A stretch of DNA of 64,000 bases from Qipengyuania gaetbuli. Its GTDB lineage: Bacteria > Pseudomonadota > Alphaproteobacteria > Sphingomonadales > Sphingomonadaceae. Positions 25,277 to 35,891 of the stretch are shown one piece after another. Position 1 is the first letter of the stretch; every line of letters starts with the position of its first letter. The position numbers and the translations under genes were made by a program. The notes under the pieces were generated by a model. That model made no database searches and was not told where the DNA came from. It worked only from the letters and a program-made list of their open reading frames with translations. The stretch is taken from contig NZ_JAIVLR010000002.1 in the NCBI RefSeq assembly GCF_020524765.1, positions 646,501 to 710,500 of the forward strand. Direction: 5' to 3'.

Positions 25277-27024
25277 CAGACAAGTGCCTTTGCTTCGTCG
25301 TCCATCGTGCCGCCCACCTGGTCGCCGTAGAGCAGCATGTCGGTGTGCGCCGCGCCGCTTGGGATCATCGGGAAGCAGTTTGCTTCCTTGGCGACCTGGC
25401 AGTCCACCATCACCGGCCCGTCATGCGCGAGCATGGCTTCGATCCCCGCGTCGAGCTGGCTTTCATCCTCGATGCGGATGCCCTTCCAGCCATAGGCTTC
25501 CGCCAGCTTCACGAAATCGGGCAGGCTGTCGGAGTAGCTGTTCGAATAGCGGCTCTCATAGGTCAGTTCCTGCCACTGGCGGACCATGCCCATGTATTCG
25601 TTGTTGAGGATGAAGACCTTGACCGGCAGGCGGAACTGGCTCGCCGTGCCGAGTTCCTGTATGTTCATCTGGATGCTCGCCTCGCCCGCGATATCGATGA
25701 CGAGGCTGTCGGGATTGCCCAGCTGCGCGCCGATCGCGGCAGGCAGGCCATAGCCCATCGTGCCGAGCCCGCCGCTGGTGAGCCACTTGTTGGGGCCGCG
25801 AAAACCGAAATACTGCGCCGCCCACATCTGATGCTGGCCGACCTCGGTGGTGATGATCGGGTCGCGGTCCTTCGTCAGGGCGAACAGGCGCTCGATGCTC
25901 TTCTGCGGCATGATCGCGTCGCTGCGGTCGGGATAGGCGAGGCAGTCGCGCGCCTTCCACCCGAGGATGCGGGCCTGCCATTCGGACAGGTCGTTCGGCT
26001 TGCGGCCACCCCATGCCTGCAGCATCTGGTCGAGCACATGGGCGCAGTCGCCCACGATGCCGAGGTCGACGCGCACGATCTTGTTGATCTGCGCCCGGTC
26101 GATATCGATGTGCACCTTCTTCGCTTGCGGGGCGAAGGCATCGAGGCGGCCCGTGACCCGGTCGTCGAAACGCGCGCCGACGGCGATGATCAGGTCCGCC
26201 CGGTTCATCGCCATGTTGGCTTCGTAGGTGCCGTGCATGCCGAGCATGCCCAGCCAGTCGGGATGGTCGGCAGGAAACGCGCCGAGACCCATGAGCGTGC
26301 TGGTCACCGGCGCGCCGGTTGCGCGCTGCAGCTTGCGCAGCAGCTCGGTCGCGCGGGGGCCGGCGTTGATCACGCCGCCGCCGGTATAGAAGACGGGCCG
26401 CTGCGCTTCGGCCAGCATGGCGACGGCCTGGGCGATTTCGTCCTGCGAGCCTTCGATCTGCGGCTTGTAGCGGTGTGAGGGCAAGGGCGCCTCGTCCTGG
26501 TCGCCCCAGGAGGCGAGCGCGATCTGCACGTCCTTGGGAATGTCGACGACCACGGGACCGGGGCGGCCGGTCGTCGCGATGCGGAAGGCTTCCTCGATCG
26601 TGGCGCGCAGGCGCTCCGGGTCCTTCACGAGGTAATTGTGCTTCGTGCAGTGGCGCGTCAGGCCGATCGTGTCGGCTTCCTGGAACGCGTCGGTCCCGAT
26701 CAGCGCGGTCGGCACCTGGCCCGTGATGACCACCATGGGAATGGAATCGAGATAGGCGTCGGCGATACCGGTAACGGCATTGGTCGCACCCGGGCCGCTG
26801 GTGACAAGCACAACGCCCGGCTTGCCGGTCGACCGCGCATAGCCTTCCGCCGCATGGGCCGCGCCCGCTTCGTGACGGACGAGGATATGGCGGATGTCGT
26901 CATCGGCGAAGAGTTCGTCGTAGATCGGCAGCACCGCGCCGCCGGGATAGCCGAATACGAATTCGACACCCTGCCGCTTCAGGCATTCGATCAATATGGC
27001 AGCACCGCTGCGCTCTTCCGACAC
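25276..27024 (-). CDS. ilvB: Acetolactate synthase large subunit
   Basis: Catalytic subunit of acetohydroxyacid synthase, 582 aa: ThDP- and FAD-dependent condensation of pyruvate (with pyruvate or 2-oxobutyrate), first common step to valine, leucine and isoleucine. N-terminal Pyr domain with [15 protein letters not shown] (catalytic Glu of [15 protein letters not shown]), central FAD-binding domain ([16 protein letters not shown]), C-terminal ThDP site with [17 protein letters not shown] and [14 protein letters not shown] start at 27024 lies 7-8 bp after GGAGG. Regulation: a perfect -35 TTGACA and a 13-bp hairpin stand directly upstream. Confidence 0.96.
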   Translation of the reverse strand: MSEERSGAAILIECLKRQGVEFVFGYPGGAVLPIYDELFADDDIRHILVRHEAGAAHAAEGYARSTGKPGVVLVTSGPGATNAVTGIADAYLDSIPMVVITGQVPTALIGTDAFQEADTIGLTRHCTKHNYLVKDPERLRATIEEAFRIATTGRPGPVVVDIPKDVQIALASWGDQDEAPLPSHRYKPQIEGSQDEIAQAVAMLAEAQRPVFYTGGGVINAGPRATELLRKLQRATGAPVTSTLMGLGAFPADHPDWLGMLGMHGTYEANMAMNRADLIIAVGARFDDRVTGRLDAFAPQAKKVHIDIDRAQINKIVRVDLGIVGDCAHVLDQMLQAWGGRKPNDLSEWQARILGWKARDCLAYPDRSDAIMPQKSIERLFALTKDRDPIITTEVGQHQMWAAQYFGFRGPNKWLTSGGLGTMGYGLPAAIGAQLGNPDSLVIDIAGEASIQMNIQELGTASQFRLPVKVFILNNEYMGMVRQWQELTYESRYSNSYSDSLPDFVKLAEAYGWKGIRIEDESQLDAGIEAMLAHDGPVMVDCQVAKEANCFPMIPSGAAHTDMLLYGDQVGGTMDDEAKALV

Positions 27025-27050
27025 GTTTTCCTCCGTCTCAAAGTGACAAA

Positions 27051-27084
27051 TCGGCCCGGTGCTGGGGTCTTAGCACCGGGCCGA
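27051..27084 (-). terminator. Strong hairpin between miaA and ilvB
   Basis: Perfect 13-bp stem TCGGCCCGGTGCT/AGCACCGGGCCGA with an 8-base loop, followed on the minus strand by TTTGT. It ends 26 bp before the ilvB start codon and lies downstream of the candidate ilvB promoter. It can serve as intrinsic terminator for miaA read-through or as an attenuator hairpin at the 5' end of the ilvB message. Confidence 0.7.
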
Positions 27085-27094
27085 CTGGACCTTC

Positions 27095-27123
27095 CGTATG
27101 AGAAACGAAAAGCGTGCTGTCAA
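27095..27123 (-). promoter_or_regulatory. Candidate ilvB promoter
   Basis: Minus-strand TTGACA (27118-27123, a perfect sigma70 -35), a 17-bp spacer and CATACG (27095-27100, three of six match to TATAAT). The -35 overlaps the miaA stop codon. Start of transcription would fall just before the 13-bp hairpin. Confidence 0.5.
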
Positions 27124-28085
27124 CTCGATTTGCGCAATAAAGATACAAAAATATCTTCAACCGAGATATTTTTGCAATCACTGCGCGGCCAGTTCCCCGG
27201 CGGCTGGTGCCGGAACCACGTATATTGCCGCTTTGCGTACTGGCGCGTGGCGGTCTGGCCAGCGACGATGGCTTGAGCCAGCGATAGATCGCCTTTGAGG
27301 GTGGCCTCGATTTCGCGCACGCCGATCGCTCTCATGACCGGCAGGGCAGGGTCGAGATTGCGCGCCAGCAGCGCCTCGACTTCCTCTATCGCCCCTTGGT
27401 CCAGCATGATTTCGAACCGGCGGTCGCAGCGCTCGTAGAGCCAGTCGCGGTCCGGCAGGAGGATGAGCGGGTGCAGGTCGATATCCGCGCCGATCCCGCC
27501 TTCCTTGTGTTCCTGCCAATAGCTCAGCGGGTGTCCGGAGGAGCGGACAACTTCCAGCGCCCTTGCGGTGCGCGCGGTATCGGCCGGGGCCAGGCGAGCT
27601 GCGGCCGCGGGATCCTCGAGTTCCAGAGCGGCGCGGGCATCAGCCTGCGACAGCGCACGCACCTCTTCGCGCACTGCCGGATCGATTGGCGGGATCGGTG
27701 CGATCCCTTCCAGCAGCGTTCGCATGTAAAGGCCGGTGCCGCCGCACAGGATCGGCACCGCACCTTCGGAATGGAGCGCCGCGATTTCGCGCTTCGCTGC
27801 CTCGGCCCAATCGGCTGCGGAACAGGCCTGTGCGCCGTCCCAAGCGCCGAACAGGCGATGCTCGATGCCGCCCATCCCCGCCTCGTCGGGCCGGGCAGAG
27901 AGCACCCGCAGGTCGGCGTAGACCTGTGCGCTGTCGGCATTAATCACCACGCCGCGCCGTCCGTCCGTTTCCAGCAGCCGTGCGAGCCGGACCGCGAGAT
28001 CGCTCTTGCCGCTGGCGGTCGGCCCTGCAATGAGCGCGACCGGCCGTCCGGCCCCGTTCGTTTCAGGAGATTGCGCAGTGCTCAT
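27120..28085 (-). CDS. miaA: tRNA dimethylallyltransferase
   Basis: Transfers a dimethylallyl group to A37 of tRNAs reading UNN codons, 321 aa. P-loop [19 protein letters not shown] (residues ~17-36), tRNA/substrate motif [37 protein letters not shown] near residue 115, and C-terminal [16 protein letters not shown] with [14 protein letters not shown]. The last ~20 residues past WPRSD are not conserved in my memory of the family and coincide with an AT-rich palindrome. ATG at 28085 overlaps the divergent serB start by eight bases; the frame is open further upstream but that part is serB antisense. Confidence 0.94.
   Translation of the reverse strand: MSTAQSPETNGAGRPVALIAGPTASGKSDLAVRLARLLETDGRRGVVINADSAQVYADLRVLSARPDEAGMGGIEHRLFGAWDGAQACSAADWAEAAKREIAALHSEGAVPILCGGTGLYMRTLLEGIAPIPPIDPAVREEVRALSQADARAALELEDPAAAARLAPADTARTARALEVVRSSGHPLSYWQEHKEGGIGADIDLHPLILLPDRDWLYERCDRRFEIMLDQGAIEEVEALLARNLDPALPVMRAIGVREIEATLKGDLSLAQAIVAGQTATRQYAKRQYTWFRHQPPGNWPRSDCKNISVEDIFVSLLRKSS
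27147..27173. repeat. AT-rich palindrome at the 3' end of miaA
   Basis: Perfect 10-bp inverted repeat AAAAATATCT / AGATATTTTT with a 7-bp spacer, inside the last codons of miaA and 24 bp upstream of the ilvB -35 box. Strikingly AT-rich for this genome. Could be an operator (for example for a Lrp-type regulator) or a bidirectional terminator. Confidence 0.6.
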
Positions 28086-28962
28086 CGCCCGGCTGATAGC
28101 AGAGGAAGAGGGACTGGAAACCCGCCTCGATTCCGCAGGCGCAGCTCTCGAATCCGCTGGCACGCCGATCGCTGCGGCGGGCATGCTGGAATTCTGCGGC
28201 AACGTCCTCGAACTGACCATGCCCCGCGGCGATGCGCTCGAGGTGGCCGACATCCTCGGCGAGCATTTCGGCGAGTGCGACATGCTGGTCGCAAGGGACG
28301 AGATTGCCGTGCCCCGGCTGTTCGTCTCCGACATGGATTCGACCATGATCGGGCAGGAATGCATCGACGAGCTGGCCGACTATGCCGGGATCAAGGACCG
28401 TGTCGCCGACATTACCGAGCGTGCCATGCGCGGCGAACTCGATTTCGAGGCTGCGCTGCGCGAGCGCGTGGGCCTGCTCGAAGGGCTGGCCGAAGCGGCC
28501 ATCGACCAGTGCCTCGACGAACGTATACGCCCTGTCCCGGGTGCGCGCACGCTCGTCCAGACGCTGAAGGCGCATGGCTGCCGCACGGTCCTCGTCACCG
28601 GCGGCTTCCACCATTTCGCCGATCCGGTTGCTGAGCAACTCGGCTTCGAGCGGGTCGTTGGCAACCGGCTCGCCGTGGGCGAGGGCAGGCTGACCGGCGG
28701 TCTTGCCGGACCGGTCAGCGATGCCTCGACCAAACTGGCGACGCTGGAGGAGGAGCGCGCTGCCCTGGGCGATGGAGCCCGCGTCCTCGCCTCGGGCGAC
28801 GGGGCGAATGATATCCCCATGATCGGCGCGGCCGATTACGGTTTCGCCTATCGCGCCAAGCCCAAGGCCCGCGCTGCTGCAAACGGAAGGGTTTCGAGCG
28901 AGGACCTGACGGTCATCCTGTCGCTCCTCGGCATCGGCCGTGAGGACTGGACGCAGGGCTAA
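28078..28962 (+). CDS. serB: Phosphoserine phosphatase
   Basis: Last step of serine synthesis, 294 aa, HAD superfamily. N-terminal ACT-like region (residues 1-75), then the HAD motif [11 protein letters not shown] with nucleophile Asp near residue 84, motif [11 protein letters not shown] (Thr/Ser), and motif [19 protein letters not shown], SerB-specific. GTG start at 28078 is preceded by AGGAG; the ATG at 28006 would extend into miaA antisense and was rejected. Divergent from miaA with overlapping start codons, so each gene's ribosome-binding site lies within the other gene. Confidence 0.95.
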   Translation: MLIARLIAEEEGLETRLDSAGAALESAGTPIAAAGMLEFCGNVLELTMPRGDALEVADILGEHFGECDMLVARDEIAVPRLFVSDMDSTMIGQECIDELADYAGIKDRVADITERAMRGELDFEAALRERVGLLEGLAEAAIDQCLDERIRPVPGARTLVQTLKAHGCRTVLVTGGFHHFADPVAEQLGFERVVGNRLAVGEGRLTGGLAGPVSDASTKLATLEEERAALGDGARVLASGDGANDIPMIGAADYGFAYRAKPKARAAANGRVSSEDLTVILSLLGIGREDWTQG

Positions 28963-29057
28963 GTGTCCGTGGAATGACGGTAACGTCCAATCTGACATAG
29001 CGCATTTGCACTATCCTCCTGCTTCGATTTTTGCCGAATACGAAGCAGAAGGAACCG

Positions 29058-29858
29058 ATGACTTCCATCACGCCGATGGCCGATTGCGCGCCCGATGGAA
29101 CCCCGTTCCGGCATCCCGAACGCCCAGAGCAGAAACGCAGCCTGCGCCGCGCTTTCAGGCACTATCGCGAGCTGTTGAGGGACAAGGAGGAAACCTCCCA
29201 CGTATTCCATATCTTCGACGCCTTGCCGTCCCGCCATACGGAGCGGCTGGCCCGCAAGCTGGCGCTGAGCGACCACGGGGAGATGTTGCGGCGCAAAGAA
29301 CCCTACCTGCCCGAAATCCTCGACGATCACGATGCGCTGCGGCGCCTGCCCAAGGGCAGCGTGGCCCATGCCTATTGCGATTTCATGCAGGGCCAGAAGC
29401 TGTCGGCGCAAGGTCTGGCGGACCAACAGAAGAAGATGGGCAGGCCGCGCTATGGCGACCTGCTCGAATGGTTCGGCTGGCGCCAGCGCGACACGCATGA
29501 TTTGCTTCATGTGCTTACCGGATACGGCCGCGATGCGCTGGGCGAAGCCTGCGTCCTGTTGTTCACGCACGGGCACGCGCCCAACCACGCCAACCTGCTG
29601 CTAGGCTATAGCGGCGGGTTCAGGATCAGGCGCAAGGTGAAGACGTCAGCACCGGTGCTCGACGCGGTTCGTGAAGCACACCGGATCGGCAAGGATTGCG
29701 ACGGCCTGATCGCCCACCCGGTGAGCGAGGTCCTGATGATGGACCTTGAAAAAGCGCGCGAGCGCTTCGGATTCCAGCGCCCCGATGCCTATCATCGCTG
29801 CCATGAGGTCTGGCACCGCGAGGGGCACGATCCGCGCGAAATGCTGCGGGCAGCCTAG
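29058..29858 (+). CDS. Coq4 family ubiquinone biosynthesis protein, paralogue 1
   Basis: 266-aa member of the Coq4 family, needed in eukaryotes for coenzyme Q synthesis (a scaffold role and C1 decarboxylation/hydroxylation have been proposed). It has the metal-binding HDxxH-x11-E motif: His147, Asp148, His151, Glu163 in THDLLHVLTGYGRDALGEA. The region around it (LEWFGWRQRDTHD) and the C-terminal RCHEVWHREGHDPREML also match the family. No signal or clear membrane helix; probably peripheral at the inner membrane. ATG at 29058 follows AGAAGGAA. A second Coq4-family gene with the same motif lies 0.8 kb away. Confidence 0.88.
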   Translation: MTSITPMADCAPDGTPFRHPERPEQKRSLRRAFRHYRELLRDKEETSHVFHIFDALPSRHTERLARKLALSDHGEMLRRKEPYLPEILDDHDALRRLPKGSVAHAYCDFMQGQKLSAQGLADQQKKMGRPRYGDLLEWFGWRQRDTHDLLHVLTGYGRDALGEACVLLFTHGHAPNHANLLLGYSGGFRIRRKVKTSAPVLDAVREAHRIGKDCDGLIAHPVSEVLMMDLEKARERFGFQRPDAYHRCHEVWHREGHDPREMLRAA

Positions 29859-29859
29859 C

Positions 29860-30531
29860 TCACAACCAGCTGGCGATCTGCGCCAGCGGCTTCTTGTCCA
29901 ATGCGTGCCGCGGCACGGTTGCGCCTTCTGCGGGCAGGCCTGCGACCACCACCATCAGCGGCTTTTCATGTTCGGGCCGGCCGCAGATTTCGCGCAGGAA
30001 TCCCATGGGCGAGGGCGTGTGGGTCAGCGTGGCGAGCCCTGCCTCGTGCAGTGTCGCGATCAGCATACCGCAGGCAATACCCACGCTTTCGGTGACATAA
30101 TAGTTCTGCGTCTTCCCGTCTTCGGCGATCCCGCCCTTGCGCTGGGCGAATACAACGATGAGCCAAGGGGCGGTCTCCAGGAAGGGCTTGTCCGCATCGG
30201 TACCCAGAGGGGCCAGTGCATCGAGCCATTCGGCGCTGGCCTTGCCGGCGTAGAATGCGCGCTCTTCCGCCTCTGCTGCTTCGCGAATGGCGCGTTTCTT
30301 GTCGTGCGAGGACACGACGGCAAAATGCCACGGCTGGTGGTTCGCGCCATTGGGCGCGGTGCCTGCCGCCTCGATCGCCGCCTCGATAACCTCGCGCGGG
30401 ACCGGCCGGTCGGAGAAATAGCGGCAGGTTCGCCGCTCCTTCAGCCTGTCCCGCATGGCCCGTGCGCGGGCGATCCGGTCTTGGTCAGCGAGATCCGGCA
30501 GGTCGTAGGCAATGGCTTCATGGTCTTGCAT
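29860..30531 (-). CDS. Nitroreductase-fold enzyme of the iodotyrosine deiodinase (IYD) type
   Basis: 223-aa FMN enzyme. FMN-binding [13 protein letters not shown] (residues 33-45) and [16 protein letters not shown] (55-70). The halotyrosine-binding triad of mammalian IYD (Glu-x3-Tyr ... Lys 21 residues on; mouse E153/Y157/K178) is present at the same spacing: Glu90, Tyr94, Lys115. The C-terminal half, with [30 protein letters not shown] and [17 protein letters not shown], also follows IYD rather than NfsB-type enzymes. Expected activity: reductive dehalogenation of halotyrosines or halophenols, or related flavin reductions. ATG at 30531 is preceded by AGGAGGGG, which decides the start over an ATG 18 bp upstream. 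Confidence 0.85.
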   Translation of the reverse strand: MQDHEAIAYDLPDLADQDRIARARAMRDRLKERRTCRYFSDRPVPREVIEAAIEAAGTAPNGANHQPWHFAVVSSHDKKRAIREAAEAEERAFYAGKASAEWLDALAPLGTDADKPFLETAPWLIVVFAQRKGGIAEDGKTQNYYVTESVGIACGMLIATLHEAGLATLTHTPSPMGFLREICGRPEHEKPLMVVVAGLPAEGATVPRHALDKKPLAQIASWL

Positions 30532-30588
30532 GTCCCCTCCTATCGGCAATTCGGGGCGCGGAGGGAACCCGTTACATGGACAGGCAAT

Positions 30589-30602
30589 TTACACTGTTGT
30601 AA
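30589..30602. promoter_or_regulatory. Candidate operator between the IYD-like gene and coq4 paralogue 2
   Basis: Palindrome TTACA-CTGT-TGTAA in the 96-bp divergent gap between the two genes (30532-30627). The shape (5-bp arms, 4-bp spacer) fits binding sites of TetR-type or similar dimeric repressors. Its location would allow control of both genes. Confidence 0.35.
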
Positions 30603-30627
30603 GTTGCGCGCTGCAATGGAGCTTCGC

Positions 30628-31419
30628 ATGGCACTTATCGAACGTCCGCTTGTCCATCCCGACCGCAAGACCAGCCGCATCCGGCCGCTCAAGGCCTGGC
30701 GCCATTTCCGTAAGTTGGTGGCGGACAAGGAAGACACTGCGCAGGTGTTCCACATCATCGAATCGCTGAAGGGCAAGCGCAGCCACCGGCAGGCGTGGGA
30801 CTTCATCGCCTCGGAAGAAGGCCAGCGCTTCCTCGCGGACGAAACCGACATTCCCGCTATGCTGGACGACCATTCGCGCTGGGCTGACTGCGGGCCTGAA
30901 ACCGTGGCGGCGCATTATATCGCCTTCATGAAACGCGAAGGCCTCTCGGCCGCCGGACTGGTTGCCGAATCGCACAAGTTCCTGCCGCCCGAAAAGCGTT
31001 ACGACGACCTCACCGAATGGTATTTCAGCCGCCTGCGCGACACGCACGACCTGTTCCACGTCCTGACCGGATACGGCCGCGACGCGCTGGGCGAGGCGGC
31101 GCTGCTCGGCTTCAGCTACGAACAGAACCACAACCGCGGTATCCTCTTCATCGCCTATGCCGGCGCGCGCGAGATCAAGAGGTCGACCGGCACGGCGGCG
31201 CCACTGTTCGATGCCATTCGCGAAGGACGCGAACTCGGGCGCAAGGCCGCCAAGCTGGCGCACATGGATGTCGCCAGCGTGATGCGCGAGGACATTGCCG
31301 AAGCCCGTCGCCGTCTCAATGTCGGCAAGCCGGAAACCTATTTCCGTTGTCTCGAGGTCATGCGGTCCGAAGGGCTGACCGAAGAGGACTACATGCCTCC
31401 GCAGGCGCAGGCCGCCTGA
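30628..31419 (+). CDS. Coq4 family ubiquinone biosynthesis protein, paralogue 2
   Basis: 263-aa Coq4-family protein, clearly paralogous to the one at 29058. Metal motif HDxxH-x11-E: His140, Asp141, His144, Glu156, within DTHDLFHVLTGYGRDALGEA. The surrounding stretch LTEWYFSRLRDTHDLFHVLTGYGRD differs from the other copy, so the two are diverged rather than recently duplicated. Start ATG at 30628 is 8 bp after GGAG; an ATG at 30616 is in frame but lacks this. Divergent from the IYD-like gene with a palindrome in the gap. Which copy works in Q synthesis cannot be told. Confidence 0.9.
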   Translation: MALIERPLVHPDRKTSRIRPLKAWRHFRKLVADKEDTAQVFHIIESLKGKRSHRQAWDFIASEEGQRFLADETDIPAMLDDHSRWADCGPETVAAHYIAFMKREGLSAAGLVAESHKFLPPEKRYDDLTEWYFSRLRDTHDLFHVLTGYGRDALGEAALLGFSYEQNHNRGILFIAYAGAREIKRSTGTAAPLFDAIREGRELGRKAAKLAHMDVASVMREDIAEARRRLNVGKPETYFRCLEVMRSEGLTEEDYMPPQAQAA

Positions 31420-31422
31420 CCT

Positions 31423-31830
31423 TCAGCGCAGTTCCTTGCGGATCACCAGCTTGAGGCCGGACCAGGTCTCGTCCACTGCGCACACCTTCGTATCGACGAG
31501 ACCCATCGGCAGGCACACCTCGCGAATGGTGTCTTCGGTGATGTCGGTCGCGACCCCGGAAGCCTTCTTGGGCCAGCTCACCCAGATGTGACCGTCGCTC
31601 GCGATAGTGTCGCGCAGCACCGCGAGCTTTTCTTCCATTGCCGCGCGTTCGGTCACGAAGATGTGCGCCGCGTCGGGATTGTCCTGCGGGCCAGCCGCGA
31701 AACTCAGTTCGAGCGCATATTCGTCGATTTCGTCGATGACGTGTTCAGGCATGTTGTCGAACCAGACCCGCTGGCCGTCACGCAAGTTGAGCTTCTTCGC
31801 AAGCGGCGTTCCGGAATAGGCTGAATTCAT
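31423..31830 (-). CDS. DUF3052 family protein
   Basis: 135-aa soluble protein. Matches the DUF3052 pattern: N-terminal SGTPLAKKLNLRDGQRVW, central HIWVSWPKKASGVATDI and C-terminal VDTKVCAVDETWSGLKLVIR. Function is unknown to me. The ATG at 31830 lies one base after the stop of the upstream membrane-protein gene; a longer in-frame version would overlap that gene. Converges with coq4 paralogue 2 at a 3-bp gap. Confidence 0.88.
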   Translation of the reverse strand: MNSAYSGTPLAKKLNLRDGQRVWFDNMPEHVIDEIDEYALELSFAAGPQDNPDAAHIFVTERAAMEEKLAVLRDTIASDGHIWVSWPKKASGVATDITEDTIREVCLPMGLVDTKVCAVDETWSGLKLVIRKELR

Positions 31831-31831
31831 C

Positions 31832-34409
<2,578 letters not shown>

Positions 34410-34466
34410 GGCGCGCGCCTTACGGTCCCGCGCGCGCGGGCGCAATATGCGGCGCTGCGCTTTTCC

Positions 34467-35147
34467 TTAAAGCGGCGAACCGGCGCGGTTCAATCCGACT
34501 TCGTTGCGGTGCCAGCGCGTGCTGCCCACCCATGATGCAACGAGGGTCAGTATCCCGAAGGCGACGAGGCCCGTGACGAGGAAAGGGAAGCCGACCGTTT
34601 CCGGCTCCGGCCCGAACCAGTTGACGGCCTGGAACAGCAGCAGAGTGCCAAGCAGGATCAGCGGGGGAACCACCGGCCCCTTGGTCCGGCGAACGTACCA
34701 CCAGAAGCACAGACCCACGAGCGCCAGTTCCACTATGATGGCGGCAACCGGATAGTTCCACAGGCCGAGGCCATGCCGGTCCGGTCCGCCCGCAAGGGTG
34801 AGGTCGGGGCGGTGCGATACCCAGTCGAGCACCCAGTGCGACATGACGACGATCGCTGCCCAGGTCGCGGCAATAGCGTTTCGCAGCACGACGCCGACCA
34901 CGATCGCAAAGCCGAGCGCGAACCCCGCCGTGCCAACCAGCGAGTGGGTAATCGGGTAATCGTAGAAATCGAGCGGGTTCATCGCCGTGATACCGGGCGT
35001 CAGGCGCAAATGCTCCAGCCCGCCCATCGCGAACAGAAAAAAGGCCCAGTCGGTCAGCTGCGCGGCGATGAACAGCGTGCCCAGCTTGGGCGCCTCGTCG
35101 GTGATAGCGCGCGCGGCAAAGGCCGGGGCGAAGTGGCCGATGAACAT
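34467..35147 (-). CDS. Integral membrane protein, YdjM/metal-dependent-hydrolase-like
   Basis: 226-aa protein with about six membrane helices. Begins MFIGHFAPAFAARA and carries DYPITHSLVGT, then MSHWVLDWVSHRPDLTLAG: His/Asp residues placed as in the YdjM-type inner-membrane hydrolase family (PF04307-like). Function in this family is mostly unknown. Lies 57 bp upstream of purL on the same strand; the next gene upstream is 16 bp away. I see no link to purine synthesis. Confidence 0.78.
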   Translation of the reverse strand: MFIGHFAPAFAARAITDEAPKLGTLFIAAQLTDWAFFLFAMGGLEHLRLTPGITAMNPLDFYDYPITHSLVGTAGFALGFAIVVGVVLRNAIAATWAAIVVMSHWVLDWVSHRPDLTLAGGPDRHGLGLWNYPVAAIIVELALVGLCFWWYVRRTKGPVVPPLILLGTLLLFQAVNWFGPEPETVGFPFLVTGLVAFGILTLVASWVGSTRWHRNEVGLNRAGSPL

Positions 35148-35163
35148 ATCTTTGCGGTTCCGG

Positions 35164-35559
35164 TCAGGCGAGCCGCTGGGCGGCGAAGGTCGCGACCGAT
35201 GCGGCTACGCAGGTGGCGAAAGCGCCCCAGATAATGTCCGCGACCGTGACCGTCGTCGACCATTGGCGCAGCGTTGCCTGGTTGGTGAGGTCGTAGGTCG
35301 CATAGCAGATCGCGCCCAATAGCGCCCCGTTGAGCGCGGCCTGTCCGATGCCGCCCGCAAGGCCCGGCCGCACGGCGAACCAGACGATTGCAGCGATATA
35401 GGCGGTGTAGAACACCAGCGCCGGACCCATGCGGAAGCTGTCGGCCAGTATGTCGCCGAGGCGGGGGCGATAGAAATTGTCTCCGGCCCAGCCCAGCCAG
35501 ATGGCATCAAGCGCGCCAAAGGCCAGCGCCGCAGCGATGAAGGCGACAATCCACGTCAT
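35164..35559 (-). CDS. DUF2177 family membrane protein
   Basis: 131-aa protein with four membrane helices (residues ~2-20, 45-64, 71-92 and 105-125). The family motif is clear: LDAIWLGWAGDNFY near the start and GAICYATYDLTNQATLRQW, then VTVADIIWG. Function unknown; other members are inner-membrane proteins of similar size. Start ATG at 35559; 65 bp separate it from the divergent xseB start. Confidence 0.9.
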   Translation of the reverse strand: MTWIVAFIAAALAFGALDAIWLGWAGDNFYRPRLGDILADSFRMGPALVFYTAYIAAIVWFAVRPGLAGGIGQAALNGALLGAICYATYDLTNQATLRQWSTTVTVADIIWGAFATCVAASVATFAAQRLA

Positions 35560-35624
35560 ATCCGCTCCCCTGTTTTGCCATCTTCTTGACCGCGCGCCCG
35601 TGCCCCGTCAATGCTCCGCCGCAT

Positions 35625-35879
35625 ATGACAGAGGGTCAAGACAAGCCGATTGGCGAAATGAGCTTCGAGGAAGCGCTCCGCGCGCTCGAAGGGGTCGTGC
35701 GCAGCCTTGAAAGCGGCGAGGTGCCGCTCGATGAAAGCATCGCGCTCTACGAACGGGGCGAGACGCTGCGCAAGGCGTGCCAGGCGCGGCTCGACGCTGC
35801 GCAGGCGCGTATCGAAAAGATCGTGCAAGGCAGCGACGGCGCGCCGTCGGGCACTGTCCCGTTCGACGCGGAAAGCTGA
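35625..35879 (+). CDS. xseB: Exodeoxyribonuclease VII small subunit
   Basis: 84-aa regulatory subunit of ExoVII, which with XseA degrades single-stranded DNA to oligonucleotides. A conserved helical hairpin MSFEEALRALEGVVRSLESG ... LDESIALYERGETLRKACQARLD covers residues ~11-65. ATG at 35625 gives the family length; the ATG 13 codons earlier is not family-like. XseA is not adjacent. Three bp precede the next gene (ispA), as seen in many alphaproteobacteria where xseB-ispA (and dxs) cluster. Confidence 0.93.
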   Translation: MTEGQDKPIGEMSFEEALRALEGVVRSLESGEVPLDESIALYERGETLRKACQARLDAAQARIEKIVQGSDGAPSGTVPFDAES

Positions 35880-35891
35880 GGCGTGAACGCG

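Noticed and set aside
27038..27076. 12-codon frame (GTG CTA ... CTT TGA) in the ilvB upstream hairpin, as a Leu leader peptide
   Set aside because: It lies inside the hairpin itself, has no ribosome-binding site and only scattered Leu codons; chance is more likely.
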